Shown piece after piece: positions 33,222-45,450 of a stretch of DNA of 64,000 nucleotides. The notes beneath the pieces are model-generated. The model made no database searches, was not told where the DNA came from, and saw only the letters and a program-made list of their open reading frames with translations. How positions within the stretch are numbered: position 1 is the stretch's first letter; the number at the start of each line of letters is the position of its first letter. The DNA comes from Balaenoptera acutorostrata. Lineage: Eukaryota > Chordata > Mammalia > Artiodactyla > Balaenopteridae. The stretch lies in the NCBI RefSeq assembly GCF_949987535.1, contig NC_080082.1, forward strand, positions 48,460,374-48,524,373. The letters run 5' to 3'. A program made the translations under genes and the position numbers.

Positions 33222-36200
33222 GTGAGCCCTCACTCTCCGCCCCGCCGTCTGCTGGCCCCGGCTTTCCCGCCCGAGGGGCAGGTCTCCACGCTGCTCTGGT
33301 GCCAAGGCAGGGGTCCTGGCCTCCTCCTGGTGGTCCTCAGCCTCAGTGTGGGAACACAGTGTCTGTTGTCAGATCACCAGCCTCAGGGTTCTGGCCTCTG
33401 GCCTCTGGCCTGTGCGCTCTTCTGGGGAAGGACAGACAGGCTGCCCATCTCTCAGCTGGTTGTTGCCTTTGGTGAAACCGAGATTTAAGGAGGATTCTGC
33501 CACCTCTCGGGGCCTCTTCCACATGGTCTCGGACATCCGAAGATGAATGCCTTCTCCCTCAGCCCAGGCCTCCCAAATGGGACTCTGATTCTCTGCCCAG
33601 CCCTGGGGACCCCTCGGATTCAGCCTCTCCAGCCTGGTCAGGGAAGTCGGGGTACCTCCTGGCTTTGTGAAGCTAAGTGGCTCCTGCTGGCCCCCCACCT
33701 GCTTCCTCCTAACACACTGGAGGGAAGTACCCTCCCTGACTCAGAGGTGGGGTGGTAGTGAGGGGAGAGCAGGAAGGATGGTTCTGGAGCCTCGGAGTGG
33801 ATAGGATGTGGAGAGGGGAGCTCAGGCCAGGCCCCTCTTGCTGGGACACAGAGAGCACGGCAGGGCTGGAGGGCATCCGGCTCGGGGCCAAGGCCAGGGA
33901 CCACTCTGCTTTGGGGTGAGAGGAAAGCGTGGTTGCCAGGCCCGAGCACCAGCGTTTCCCAGCAGTGGTCCTGGAGGCCTTGTTAGGGGAGGGTCCGTGA
34001 TGACGGCCCTGTGCTCCAGGACACGAACAGAATGAAGGAGGTGTGGAGGCTGGGGAGTTAGGCAGAGAGATTCCTGTGCCGTCCCTGCCCGCAGCCCATA
34101 GCACAGGAGTGCGGGACATGGCACAGGGGCCCCTGGCCCTGAGTGCGGAGGGCTCTCAGGCCTGCACCCTCCTCCCCAGCACCCCCTCAGCCATGGCGCA
34201 CACGCTCAGGGCAGCCTGCACCCAGGCTCAGACTGGGGGCCTGTAGGCAACACGTGGAAAGGCAGAAGGAGCACGAGGAGGCCAGAGCTGGGGCCCTGGG
34301 CCTGGCAGCTGCTCTCAGAGGCCCTGGTGGGAGAGGCTGATGAGTTGATTCTCTCATCACAGAGAGTCAGCTAGAGGCAGCCCAGGCGCTGGGTCTCCAG
34401 GAGGCAGTGGGTGAGTCACTGGGGCTGACCCACGCTTGGGCCAGACCCTCCTAGGGGGTGGCCGTCGAAGGTGGGTCTGGCTGCTTCCTGGCTTCTGACG
34501 AAGCAAAAGCAGGGGCCCATGACCGAGCTGGTCCTCTGCGGAGACTTTGCAGCCTCACGTGAGCCCCAGAGTGGCCGGCTCACTGTGTCAGCGGAACCGG
34601 GCTCCACAGGCAGCGCCAGCAGGGGCGCTAAGAGCTGGTCTCTGCAGTTGTGGGTCATATATGCAGAAGCGAGCTCCCAGAAAAGGGCCCTCAGACAGGG
34701 CTTGGGGTTAATGGTACCGTGTATCCTCGGCACAGGTCTTGGTGAGTGCGTGTGGTTGGAGCACACGTGGGCAGAGGATCTGCGTGTCCAGTGTCTGCGC
34801 TCTATGGGACGAGCCAGGGAGAGAAGGCATGAGTGTGTCTGTGGTGTCCACCTGGGTATCCCATCTGTGGTCTCCTCTGGGGACAGGTGTTATTTTCCTG
34901 GGTGGGCTCGGGGTCTGGTGGCCATGACACACACCCCCCACCGTGCTGTAGCAGCTGGCAACGCAGAGCCCTTGCCCCTCATGTCTTCTGCAGACGTGGA
35001 TTCCTGTCCCGCCCGCCAGCCAGCACTGCCTTGCACAGCTGCCCCAGTGCATGCACGTGCGGATCTCCTTGATTACTGGTGGGGTGGGAGCCCACCGGAT
35101 GGCTGGGGTTTCTGGGGTGGGGGGGGGGTGGTGAACAGGGGAGGAGCCTCAGCTGGCAGGGCGTGTAGGATGGCAGGAAGCTGAGGTTCCCCTCCCGCTG
35201 CAGCCGGGGATGGCAATGGCCTGGCAAACCCAGGCAAGGAGCACACTTGGGTCTTGAGCTCCCTTCCTCGGGCTGTAGATGGAGTGGGACCACCCCCTCG
35301 CCACATGCCAGGTGATGGGCAACCTGGACGTCCTACGGAAATCACATCAAACACAGTCATAAAACCTTAAGTAATGCTTACATTACTTTCCCTGAGCAAA
35401 GTGTTCCTGACACAGGCTGTTTGTGTTGATTTGTTGCTATTCATTTATTCTTTCCCTGTACTTCTCACAGCAGCCTAATTGTGATTCGGTACCAAGAAAG
35501 CAATATCAAAGTAATTTTCCACAACATTAGTTACAATTTTCTTCTGATCTTTCAAGTGAAACAATCCCATCCTGTTGGCTTCTTTGAGCATATAAACCTT
35601 GATTACATTTATCTGTTGGAAACCAGTACTTACAAAGTGTATGTATCCAGTTGCATGGGTGGGTGGCCCCAAGGGCCCTGGACAAGTCAGGATTTCTACC
35701 CACGGGAGGTGTGGATGTGTGGGGTCTGCCCTGTCATCCGGATCAGGCAAGGCTGATGGTGGGGGGCACCTTCAGAGGAAATTCCACACGGGCTACTCTG
35801 GCTTTCCCAGCAGCAGAAACTTCCCTGGGAATGGAGTGTCTGGTATCCGCTGTTGGTGGCACTGATCAAGGTGGCAGGGGGAGGGTGGGCAGGTGAAGAT
35901 CCAGAAACAAGCTTGAGAAGGCGGGCAGAGCCTTTAGTTGTTTGTGGCCCCTTGGGGTTGGGGGTGTCCTTCAGATTTCTCCCATGCAACTACCAGCTGT
36001 TAAAAGCACCTGAACTTCTCAGAGACCAGTCAGCAAATCTCACCTGGTTTGTGCATTAGATGCAATCCTATGGGGCTGCCAACTTTTGTAAACCAAGCGA
36101 TATTTTCCAAAATGTTTGCTATATTTTAAATCAAACCTCCTGGAACATAAATCACTGCCGGTTAACCTACCTTCATTCTAAGATTAGATTTTCTTGGGTA

Positions 36201-36419
36201 TCAGAGAATCCACCTATCCTACTATTTTTCAGTCTCCAATATTGCCAGGCCCTGAGGCCTCAGGAAACTCACTTCTTGACCCGGGAGACTACACTTGCCC
36301 CTTCCCTAAGTGGAAGAGAGCAGACCAGAACCGGGAATAACACATCCCAATGTGCTGGCCCTGGGGGTACAGAAGGTACACTCCATGTGTGTGTTTGGGC
36401 ACACTGACTTTTTATGAGC
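33222..36419. other. Unique intron directly downstream of the CHST8 exon
   Basis: No second coding exon and no clear repeat is seen. A G-rich run lies near 35115-35132. The 237-codon open frame from 34471 on + has no domain signature. Confidence 0.5.
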
Positions 36420-36599
36420 TGCCTGTCTTTATGAACTTTGTATTATGGAGAGCTTGGAACACACACTAAAGTAGATTAGCATAGTGCAATGAACCCCATG
36501 CACCCAACACCCAGTAGCCTCAAGAGGGCCCCATCCATAGCCCCATCCACTTCTCTCCTTTTGAAGCATATACCATATGGCCTATCAATTCAGCCATCA

Positions 36600-37019
36600 A
36601 TTTTTTTTAAAATTTCTATTGGAGTATAGTTGATTTACAATGTAGTGTTAGTTTCTGCTGTACAGCAAAGTGAATCAGTTATACACATACACATATATCC
36701 AGTCTTTCTTTTTTTTTTTAATTATGTTTGGCCACGCCACACCTCATGCGGGATCTTAGTTCCCCGACCAGGGATCGAACCCGTGCCCCTTGCAGTGGAA
36801 GCACAGAGTCTTAACCACTGGACCACCGGGGAGGTCCCTATCCACTCTTTTTTAGGTTCTTTTCCCACGTAGGTCATTACAGAGTATTGAGTAGAGTTCC
36901 CTGTGTCATATAGTAGGTTCTTATTTTATCTACTTTATATATAGTAGTGTGTCTATGTCAATCCCAGTCTCCCAATTTATCCCTCCCCCCTTGCCCCGCT
37001 TTACCCCCTGGTAACCATA
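36600..37019 (-). mobile_element. Cetartiodactyl L1 3' end, with a nested SINE
   Basis: It starts with a T-run and TTGGAGTATAGTTGATTTAC and resumes after the nested SINE (36708-36838) with AGAGTATTGAGTAGAGTTCC and ATAGTAGTGTGTCTATGTCA. Strongly 5'-truncated. Confidence 0.88.
36708..36838 (-). mobile_element. Short CHR-related SINE nested in L1
   Basis: The box B complement GGGATCGAACCC is intact. The target-site duplication is TATCCAGTCTTT (36696-36707) and TATCCACTCTTT (36839-36850). Confidence 0.92.
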
Positions 37020-37590
37020 AAGCCATAAATATTTCAATATATTTCTCAGTTTAAAAGATAAGAACTCTTTTTTTTTTTAACATTCAACAGTTCTTTAATC
37101 TCACCAAATGACCAGTGTTCACATTTCTAGTTGTCCCACAAATACCATAAATACCTTTATTTCCAATTTGTTCTATCCAGTATCTAGATAAGGTCCACAT
37201 GTCGCAGTTGGTGGATGAGTCATTTAAGTCTCTCTCAGTGCATAAGAGGCCGTGCACATCTTTATTTCTCTCTTGCTATTTATTGGAGGAAACTGGGTCG
37301 CAGGTCCTGTAGGTTTCCCGCAGCTGGGATTTTTGCTGATCGTGCCTGTTTGGTATAGCTCAGCCCAGACTTCTGCTCTTCCTATTCCCTATAAATTAAG
37401 TCAATTTAGCAGCTTGATCAGATGCAGGTTGGTTTCTTTTTCTTTTTTTTTTTTGGCAAGAATTCATGTGTGGTCCTATGTTCTTCCGTTGGGAGACGCA
37501 CATCTGCCCGGCTTTCTTTTGGGATGTCAGTTAGCCACTGACCCTGTGCCTAGACTGTTCATTCATTTGGGGCTGTACAATGCGATGTTC

Positions 37591-37949
37591 TTTTTTTTTT
37601 TTTTAATTATTTATTTATTTTTGGCTGTGTTGGGTCTTCGTTGCTGCACGCGGGCTTTTCTCTAGCTGCGGCGTGTGGGGGCTACTCTTCGTTCATTGCG
37701 GTGCGCGGGCTTCTCATTACGGTGGCTTCTCTTGTTGCGGAGCACGGGCTCTAGGTGCACAGGCTTCAGTAGTTGTGGCATGTGGGCTCAGTAGTTGTGG
37801 CTTGCAGGCTCTAGAGCACAGGCTCAGTAGTTGTGGCGCATGGGCTTAGTTGCTCTGCGGCATGTGGGATCTTCCTGGACCAGGTATCGAACCTGTGTCC
37901 CCTGCATGGGCAGGCGGATTCTTAGCCACTGTGCCACTAGGCAAGTCCA
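37591..37949 (-). mobile_element. CHR-type SINE (long form)
   Basis: The head is at the right (GCCACTAGGCAAGTCC), with T-run and TTATTTATTTATT at the left. The target-site duplication GCGATGTTCTTTT begins at 37582 and 37950. A third copy of GATGTTCT lies at 38227, beyond the adjoining L1. Confidence 0.93.
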
Positions 37950-37962
37950 GCGATGTTCTTTT

Positions 37963-38223
37963 ATTTTTTTTTTAATTTTTTAATTTATTTCTTTAAATTG
38001 AAGTATAGTTGATTTACAATGTTATGTTAATTACTGTTGTACAACAAAGTGATTCAATTATACATATATATACATTCTTTTTTAAAATATTCTTTTCCAT
38101 TATGGTTTATCATTAGATATTGAATATAGTTCTCTGTACTATACAGGAGGACCATTCTGTATATAAAAGCTTACATCTGCTAACCCCAACCTCCCCCTCC
38201 ATCCGTCCCCCAGCCCCCTCCCC
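37963..38223 (-). mobile_element. Cetartiodactyl L1 3' end
   Basis: TTGAAGTATAGTTGATTTAC near 37999, then TTCCATTATGGTTTATCATT and the C-rich stretch CCTCCCCCTCCATCCGTCCC. It lies between GATGTTCT copies at 37952 and 38227. Confidence 0.92.
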
Positions 38224-38691
38224 TGTGATGTTCTAATTATTATCATTCCTTCTTCATTCTTTTAAGTGGGATGGATTTTGTTTTAATGGGGTGAAGCGAA
38301 GCATTGTTAGTGACCCATGAAGCCAAAGTGAACAGTGGATTGATTGGCTTATTCACTGAAATATTTTAAAACTGTGACCTTATGATACAGATTCTGTTGC
38401 TGGCACACTACAAATAGGTTTTTTTGTCTTTTGGGTTTTTTTTTAAATGTTTGGTTTTGGCAGAGTGGATTTCCTTAGAGTGAGCCACCCCACGTTTTAG
38501 TGAAGTAGCTCTTTGCTTCCCCCAAAGCCATGTAGCTGTGATGGGGGGGGAGGGTCTCTGGGGACTGAGGCCAGTGCTGGGGTGCCGAGGGAAAAAGGCA
38601 GCCACAGTGACGGCTCAGCGGCCCCAAGTGCAGACAGGACAGCCTCTGCTGACTTGTTGGTCCATAGCCAGGCCCCAGGGCATCCAGGAAT

Positions 38692-38800
38692 AATAATAAT
38701 AACAAAAGTTTACCACGTGCCAGGTCTTGTGCTAAGCCCTTTACATGTTTTAATGCATGTAATTCTTATAATAAATGAGGTCCTGAGACTTACAGGATGG
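38692..38800 (+). mobile_element. MIR fragment
   Basis: CACGTGCCAGGTCTTGTGCT then CCTTTACATGTTTTAATGCA and ATTCTTATAATAAATGAGG follow the first half of MIR. Confidence 0.8.
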
Positions 38801-38837
38801 ACACGCAGAAAACACTGATGGGGGGGCTAACGCTCCC

Positions 38838-39040
38838 AGCCACTCACTGAGTGCCCACCACTAAGACAAGCACTTCACAAGTACTTAGCACTCATTTAAT
38901 ACTTTCAGAACCCCCTGAGTTAAGTTCTGTTATACCATTTGACAGACAAGACTCCCGAGGTAAGAGAGGTTACAAGCTGTGCCCAGGGCCATAAAGCTCT
39001 GGGCTTCAGAGCCCGGATTCATCCTTAGGCAGCCGGCTGT
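38838..39040 (+). mobile_element. MIR SINE
   Basis: CACTCACTGAGTGCCCACCA, CACTCATTTAATACTTTCAG, ACCATTTGACAGACAAGACT and GCCCAGGGCCATAAAGCTC occur in MIR order, directly after another MIR piece. Confidence 0.85.
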
Positions 39041-42000
39041 TGCCCGCGGCACCTACTGCCTTCCCAAGAGCAGTGACGCTCGCTCGGTCTGGCCTGTCTG
39101 GTCCCAGAGCAGAACCTGGCAGAGAGAAGAGTGTGGATCGAAGAGGCATGAGAGAATGTGCATGGGAAGAGCTCCCAGTGCATTAGGGGCTGGAGTGAGA
39201 CCCGGGGATCCAGACTAGTGGCCGAAGACACAGCCAGGTGCTGGGCCCCGTGAGCCCTTGGAACATTGCAGGGAGCGAGCCTTTGCTGCAGGCTCAGCAG
39301 GAAAGCTCTGGGGATTCTGAGGGTGCAGTGGCCATCAGAGAGCCCACTCCAGTGACTGCATGTCGTGGACCTGTGGGCAGGAGCAGAGGAGGAGACCACA
39401 AGTATAAGGAGAGTGGCTGCGAGGGGTTGAGTGAGGCTGGAAGAGATGGCAAGGCCTGGGGCAGGCAGGCAGGGACTGGAGAGGTGGTTCAGGGCCATCA
39501 TGGGGTCGGCAACCCCAGAGTTGGTGACCACATGGGTGGGAGGATGAGGAGGGTGAGGAGGGCAGCCGTCAGGGTTCAGGGTGACTCTAGCTCAGAGTGT
39601 CTGTCTCTGGTAGATGGGGGTTAGGGTGCCACTCACCGAGGCAGACACTTCAGACAGGGAGTGGTCAGAGGAGGGAGCTGGAGACCACATGTTCTATTTT
39701 GGGCAGATGGCATCTGAGATGCTGGGCAGGGTGTGTGGAGTTGCACTGTGACTCCTCCACCCAGGGTTCCAGACTCACAGACCACAAGAACGGGCGAGAA
39801 AAGCAGGAAGCTCCCACCCTGCCCATCCCTCCTCCACCTGCATTCAGACAGGTCACACACTCACTCCTTCGCTCTCACACACCCGAGGGCAAGGTCCTGG
39901 CTGGAGGAGTCGGGAGGGCTTCCTGGAGGATGGGGGCTGTGGATTGCTTGTTGGCCTTCTCCAGGGCACAAGAGGTGACAAGATGCTGACCTCCAGCAGA
40001 AGCAGTGAAGTGGATTTGGATGAGACTCAGTGGGAGCCCGTGGTCCCTCTCCAGAGTGCATGATGCTAAGTATTGTGCCCAATATCTCACAGTTAGAAAC
40101 GAACAGATCCAGAATTGACTCAGAAATTGACAGAGCTCCTGCTTTGGTCCCCTGGAGGCAGGGCTGTGTTGGCTGGAGAAAGCGTGGCCCTCACTCTCGG
40201 TTCCATGGTTACCAGGGACACATGGCCCTGCCTGTGCCCATGTGCAGGGGTCAATGTCAGAGGGTTTGTCTTGTTCCTACAATGACTGTCTTTGTCCAGG
40301 TGTGACCCCTTGTAGCCCTGAGACACCACCAGGCCAAAAGCCCTGGGTGAGCCAGGGCCACAGGGGTAACTGCTGAGACGCTCTCAGCAGCTCACCCACG
40401 TGAGGGTGATGGAATAACCATAAGCGCGGTGGCCGTCCCTCCTCCCCCTTCTCTGGGCAAGGTGGCCTTGGGGTACGGGCAGCCTGCTGGAGCTGGTGTG
40501 CCTAAGCCCACGCTCCTTCCCCGGCCAGGGGAGCCAGCCCCTCCAGTTTCCATGGAGCTGTCTGCTTTGCCCGGGCAGGTAGGTTTTACTAGAATCCTCT
40601 CAAGTCTGTCTCCTGAAACCTTTTTCTAACAGCATTGTCGAACGTCATATATATTTCCTACAACCCTTGTGAAACTGACACCTCCTTGTTGTGACTGTGA
40701 ATATCAGAAGTGACATGTAATTGCAGTGATCCATCCTGTTAAGTAGCTGGCAATATATCATTGCAAAATCAGCAGGGCTGGAACTCTCAGAACCCAGTGT
40801 TTCTAAACAACGCACCTGCAAGCGTGTGTGTTCAAACTGTCTTCACCAAACGCCGCCCAGGGCTCACAAAGGCTGCCTCACCTGCCTCGCCTCGCCTTTC
40901 TATGACCACAGCAAAGAAAATTTAACTCTGGTTAAAGCCACCCACTGAGTTTTCGGTTCTCTGGAACGCCGGCTCCTTGTCACAGAACACACTGGGTTCT
41001 CAAAGTCAGGGCTGCGGTCAGGATGCTTTTAGCGGTGGTCCTTCCAAGCGTGGCCCTGGGGCTTCCTGTCCCCCCTTTCCTCAACTCCAGAGTGGCTTTG
41101 TGGGGGGTTCTTTCTGGTGCCACAGGGCGGGCAGTGAGCTGGGCCAGCCCAGCCATCACTGTGCCAGCCTAGGGAAGGAAACTGGTGGGGTCAGTGAGGG
41201 CGATTGGAGGGTTGGGGACCAGGGGTGGCTAGAGCCCATGGCACGATGGCTGAGCCCTGCCTTGGTCGGGTGGGAGCACTGAGGCAGGGCCTACACATGT
41301 CGAGGGCACCACTCACACTGTGTTCTAGGCTAATTCCAGGGTAGTGTTGATTTCAACTGTGGTGTGAAGGGCGCCCCCTGGAGTTGTGCAGAGGACAGTA
41401 CTGATGGAGGGGCAGACATGGGACCTCCAGGGCAATCGGACAATGAGTGCCAGAAAGGGGGGCCATGTCAGAACACGCAGCCCTCAAGTGTGGGCACCAG
41501 AGCCCGGGGGGGCTGGTAGGCCCTGGGGGTGCTGGTTTTGGAGCCTTCTCTGAAGTCTGCTTTGGGGGGAGGACCCTCACAGAGCCCTCCCTGGGACGCC
41601 CTGACCTCAGGAGTGTCCACTGCGGGCCCGTCTGCAGTGGAAGTTACTCTGCCCCCATCCTCTCTCACCTGAGACACCACCCCGGCCTGCAGCCCCCTGG
41701 CATCTGCTTCTCTGCTGTGGCCCCCATTTCCTGGGCTCCCCCCTCCCCACTGCGGAAGACGCCCTGGAGGCCTCCAGCTGGTGCCTCACTTTTCCTTTGG
41801 TGCGTTAGAATATGCTAAGTGAAAAATAACGAGCATGTAGGAACTCATAACAGGAATCACCTAATTAAATTAGGAAACAGACATCTTATCACTGTAATCT
41901 GAAAACTGATATTAATAGAAAATGGTCCCAGCATTGTCATGCTAAATGTTCCTAGGGGTGGAGAAAGTAAAAAGGAGAGCAGAACGGAAAATGGGGACAA

Positions 42001-42190
42001 TCGTATCCAATAAGAGCAAGACATGTTTTAAAGGAACTAAAGTAAAATGCTAAAAATAGAATACAGGATCAGTCTGAGGCTCTAATGACGTACTGGACAA
42101 AGATGCCTTTGAAAACCACAGAGCTCCACACACGTGTACGATGATAATTTTTTAAATGAGACAATGTGATTAAGCTTCAGTGTGCGTGAA
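39041..42190. other. Unique intronic DNA
   Basis: No gene is seen. 40625-40790 and 41800-42170 are AT-rich, repeat-free islands that could be conserved elements. A CTCF-like motif lies at 41369-41384. Confidence 0.45.
41369..41384 (-). promoter_or_regulatory. CTCF-like motif, - orientation
   Basis: The complement reads ACTCCAGGGGGCGCCC, which has the CAGGGGGCGCC core and agrees at about 13 of 15 positions. Occupancy is unknown. Confidence 0.35.
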
Positions 42191-42194
42191 ACCT

Positions 42195-42410
42195 AGTAAT
42201 AGTTATCGTTTATTGGCGCCAAGCACTGTCTCGGGTGCCTTTATTTCATCTTCCTTCACCCAGTGAGACGCAGGCATCATGGTCCTCAGCTTACATTCAG
42301 AGAGGTTAGGTCAGTTGCCCAAAGTCCCACAGACAGAGTGGCCGGAGCTGGAATTCGAACCCAGATTTGCCTGCTTGCAAAGCCCTTCCGAGGCTCACTT
42401 TGCCCTCCTC
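42195..42410 (+). mobile_element. MIR SINE
   Basis: GTTTATTGGCGCCAAGCACT, CAGCTTACATTCAGAGAGGT, GTTGCCCAAAGTCCCACAG and GCTGGAATTCGAACCCAGAT match MIR order. Confidence 0.9.
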
Positions 42411-45244
42411 ACCTGTTGCTGCTGGTTAATGTCACGGTCAGCAGTTCTCGTATTTTCTGTTTTTCCACCGTCTCCTCAAAGGGCATTTCTTGCCGACACC
42501 CAGCAGATTTCTTGGCAGCCAGACTCCCTGCCCCAACCCCAAGGCTCCTCTGGCGTCTTGGTTAATAAAACCCACACAAAGACACCTTCTGAAATTACAG
42601 TGCAGCTGGGAAACTGGGGCTCCCATTGTGTCCGGGTCTGGGCGGGGCTGAGCGGCGGAGCTGGGCTGGCGGTTCCGATGCTCATGCCGACCCCGGAAGC
42701 CCCGGTTTCAGGTTGTGTCTCCACAGCAGCTGATTGTTCCCCCCCCCGCCAAACCCCCACCTGGGAGGTGAATCAGGCTCTGTTCACCTGCGATGTGAGT
42801 CACTACTCCGTGAGCCCAGAGCGGGGCTCAGGTGTGGGGTGACCCCTTTCCCATCTGCCCGGCCCAGAATGAATAGGAAATATCCAGGGAGGAGGAGGAG
42901 GGCTCAAGATCTGTGTGTGAGATGCCCCAGAAGTACCTAGTCTGGGCAACCGTGGGGAGCACACCTGGGCTGGCATTAGCAGGGACCCCGCACCTCCCCA
43001 CCTCTGTGCCCATGCACCAACCAGGCACCTTCAGTGGGGGGATGGAGGAGGAGTCAGTCACCTGACATCAGAGCCAAGCCCCCCACTCAGCCCAGGAGCT
43101 CTGCCAGGGAGAGCAGGAGGGCAGGGCAAGACTTCAATCCCAAAGTGGCACAGGGCTCTGGGGGTGGCCTCCTGCTCCGACTTGCCTCCCCACTCAGCCC
43201 CACTTGGTCTGCAGTCTCAGGGCTCTGGGAGAGAGGCTGGGGAGACAGTGAATCTCACTGCCAGCTTGGGGAAGGGTCCGGTCGGGTCCTGACATGTGCT
43301 TATCCAGGCCCTGCTCACCTTCCAGAAGTCCTAGGTTGCTAACGTGGGCAGCAGAGAAATGGTTTTCTGCCAGAACCTGGTCTAAGGACAAGGCTGTTGC
43401 TACGACTGTCATCCTTCTTCATAGCTGGTTCTTGTTTTTTTAAACCCCGAAAATGTCATGGTTGTAGTTATGACAACAGAAGTGCCGGAGGCTGATTCTG
43501 GAGGCCGATGCGGGTCCATGGTGAGGTGGGCCGATCAGGGATGCCCTCGGGCCAGGCCAAGTGGAGCTCTCACCTGGGCACCGACTGCCTGCCGGGTGGG
43601 CATGCTGGCCCCTCCTATTATGATGATGCCTTTCTTGTAGCCTTCGGGTCAGTGTGGGTCTCCTTCCCGAAATCTTTGCAGGAAGTTGGGTGCTCAGGCA
43701 GATCCCATCTAAGCCAGAAGCTCATCGTTACGTGTCTGCCGATGTTTTCATTGTAAAGCTTATCTCCCAGGATTTATGGCGCTACAGTTTTAACTTGAAT
43801 CATGGTAGGACTCAGTGGACAATTCTCGCTTTTAAAATTTTTTATTTATCTGGGAAAAATAGCTGAACTTAAATGGGTTCCATTGTCCCCAACAGCTGCT
43901 GCTCAGGAGCCCCTGCGCAGCTGGCTGGCTCCTGACGGAGGGGTGAAGAGCCCCGGGCGGGTCTTCCCATTCTCCGTCTGGGGTCCAGGCAGGAAGCTGG
44001 GGGCTGCCTCTTACCACGCCCTGCAGCCTAGCCATGGCATTTCCCAGCCCTCCTCAGCAGTCCTGAAGACCAGCCACCATAGAGCAGGCGCTCCCCGTCC
44101 AAGCTACCTGCTCACCCCAGCTTGCTTGTCCTCAAAGCAGGTCAAGGGTCCAGTCCCCGGCCAGTGGTTCTCAGCCCAGGTGGTTTCCAAAGCTAGGTTG
44201 GACCAAGGGGGTGATCTGTGAACCCCTCACCACGTTTTGGTTGTGTGTCTGAATGTGCTTAGGTCCTGGGAAGAAAAGGCAGCCTGGAAGGAGTCTGGGG
44301 CCCCCACCCCACCTCTCCAAAGGCTACAAGCATCTGTGGGTGCTTCTGAACTTTGCCCTCAGGGTCTGGGCCTGCCCCGCAGAGAGGGAGATAGGAAAGA
44401 GGAAGGGATGAGGGGAAATGTCAACAAAAAAAAATGGTGTTGGGTCACCAGGCCCATCAGAAAATGTATCAGCGCAGAACTGCCAGGGCCGGGAGACCAC
44501 AGGGAACGGGGTGGGGGAGGGGAGGGGGGCACAGATGGTCCCTGGCTCCTGGGGCAGGGCCGCTGCTCAGCTCCAGCCAGGAGCGCCGTGTGGAATGCGG
44601 GCCCAGGGTGGCCAGATCCTCCTTTTTATTTTTTAGTTTTTCAAAGAAACAAGGAATCTGTAACATATAATTATATCATTTCTTCTGATTTTTAAGTGGC
44701 AGCTCAAACTTTAGAAGGTGTTTTCAGAGTTGGTTGGTCACGCTTGTCACCGCCTGTTGGTTGGATGGGCTGGAAGGAGAGGCTGTGTCCACTCTCCCGC
44801 CCTCCCTCAGTCTGAGACTTGCCCCCTCCCACCCTCCCTAGCTACTCCCCCCACCACCCCCGCCCCAGGACAGAGAGGTAGTGGGTCTCCCTGGTGGGCA
44901 GGGAACTCTTTATCTTTCCAGCCCTGGCAGGACTCACTTCAAACCAGGCCCCAAGCGAGTCCTGGGCAGAGCTTCTCCAGGTGTCTGCTGACCAACGGTG
45001 GCTTCCCAGAGCCCGAGGGGCTGCTGCCCAGTTCAGGGGGCCAGGAGCCCTGCCAGATCACTGTTCACCATTCAGGCCTGAGACCTGGGGGGCCCAGAAG
45101 ATGACTGGGTAGCGGAGGTGTCAGGGAGGCAAGGGCCAGGGAGTGGCAATGACACTGGGGCTGTGAGTGGGACCCGAGAGTCCCAATAGCACCCAGGGAG
45201 TTGGCACCTGGGGGTGTGTTGTGGGCAGTGACGATGGTATGAGT
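42411..45244. other. Unique, GC-rich intronic DNA
   Basis: No gene is seen. A G-run cluster lies at 44502-44529. A faint MER5-like phrase (CAGTGGTTCTCAGCCC) is at 44162 but cannot be extended. Confidence 0.45.
44502..44529 (+). other. Possible G-quadruplex
   Basis: Five G runs of three to six bases with loops of one to three bases (GGG-AAC-GGGG-T-GGGGG-A-GGGG-A-GGGGGG). It is the strongest such pattern in the window. Confidence 0.55.
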
Positions 45245-45450
45245 GCCAGGTGCCTCCTGTGTCCCAGGCACTGCACTTTACCTGCTTTATAGATATTTTT
45301 ACACTGAAACCTCACAGCTGCTTGTCTCCATTTTATAGATAGGGAAACTGAAGCACCGAGAGGCAAAGTCACTTGCCCAAGGTTACACAGCCAGGAAGTA
45401 GCAGTGCCTAAACTAGAACCCAGGTCTTTGGATCCCAAAGACACAGGGTC
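45245..45450 (+). mobile_element. MIR SINE
   Basis: GTGTCCCAGGCACTGCACTT, TCCATTTTATAGATAGGGAA, ACTTGCCCAAGGTTACACAG and TAGAACCCAGGTCTTTGGAT. This is a clear copy. Confidence 0.93.

Larger units (their letters stand above)
36430..38290 (-). mobile_element. Old L1M-type element split by four insertions
   Basis: Antisense old L1 sequence appears in pieces: 36430-36600, then 37020-37581 (AAAAGATAAGAACTC, TTTCTAGTTGTCCCACAAAT, AAGGTCCACATGTCGCAGTT, GGGTCGCAGGTCCTGTAGG), then 38226-38290 (GTTCTAATTATTATCATTCC). The pieces join in order when the younger elements at 36600-37019 (with its SINE) and 37591-38223 are removed. Confidence 0.75.

Noticed and set aside
34471..35184. Open frame of 237 codons on + strand
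   Set aside because: No recognisable domain; the composition explains the lack of stops. It is also not the expected continuation of CHST8.
44158..44250. Possible MER5 fragment (CAGTGGTTCTCAGCCC)
   Set aside because: Only the first 16 bases fit and the rest could not be aligned by eye.
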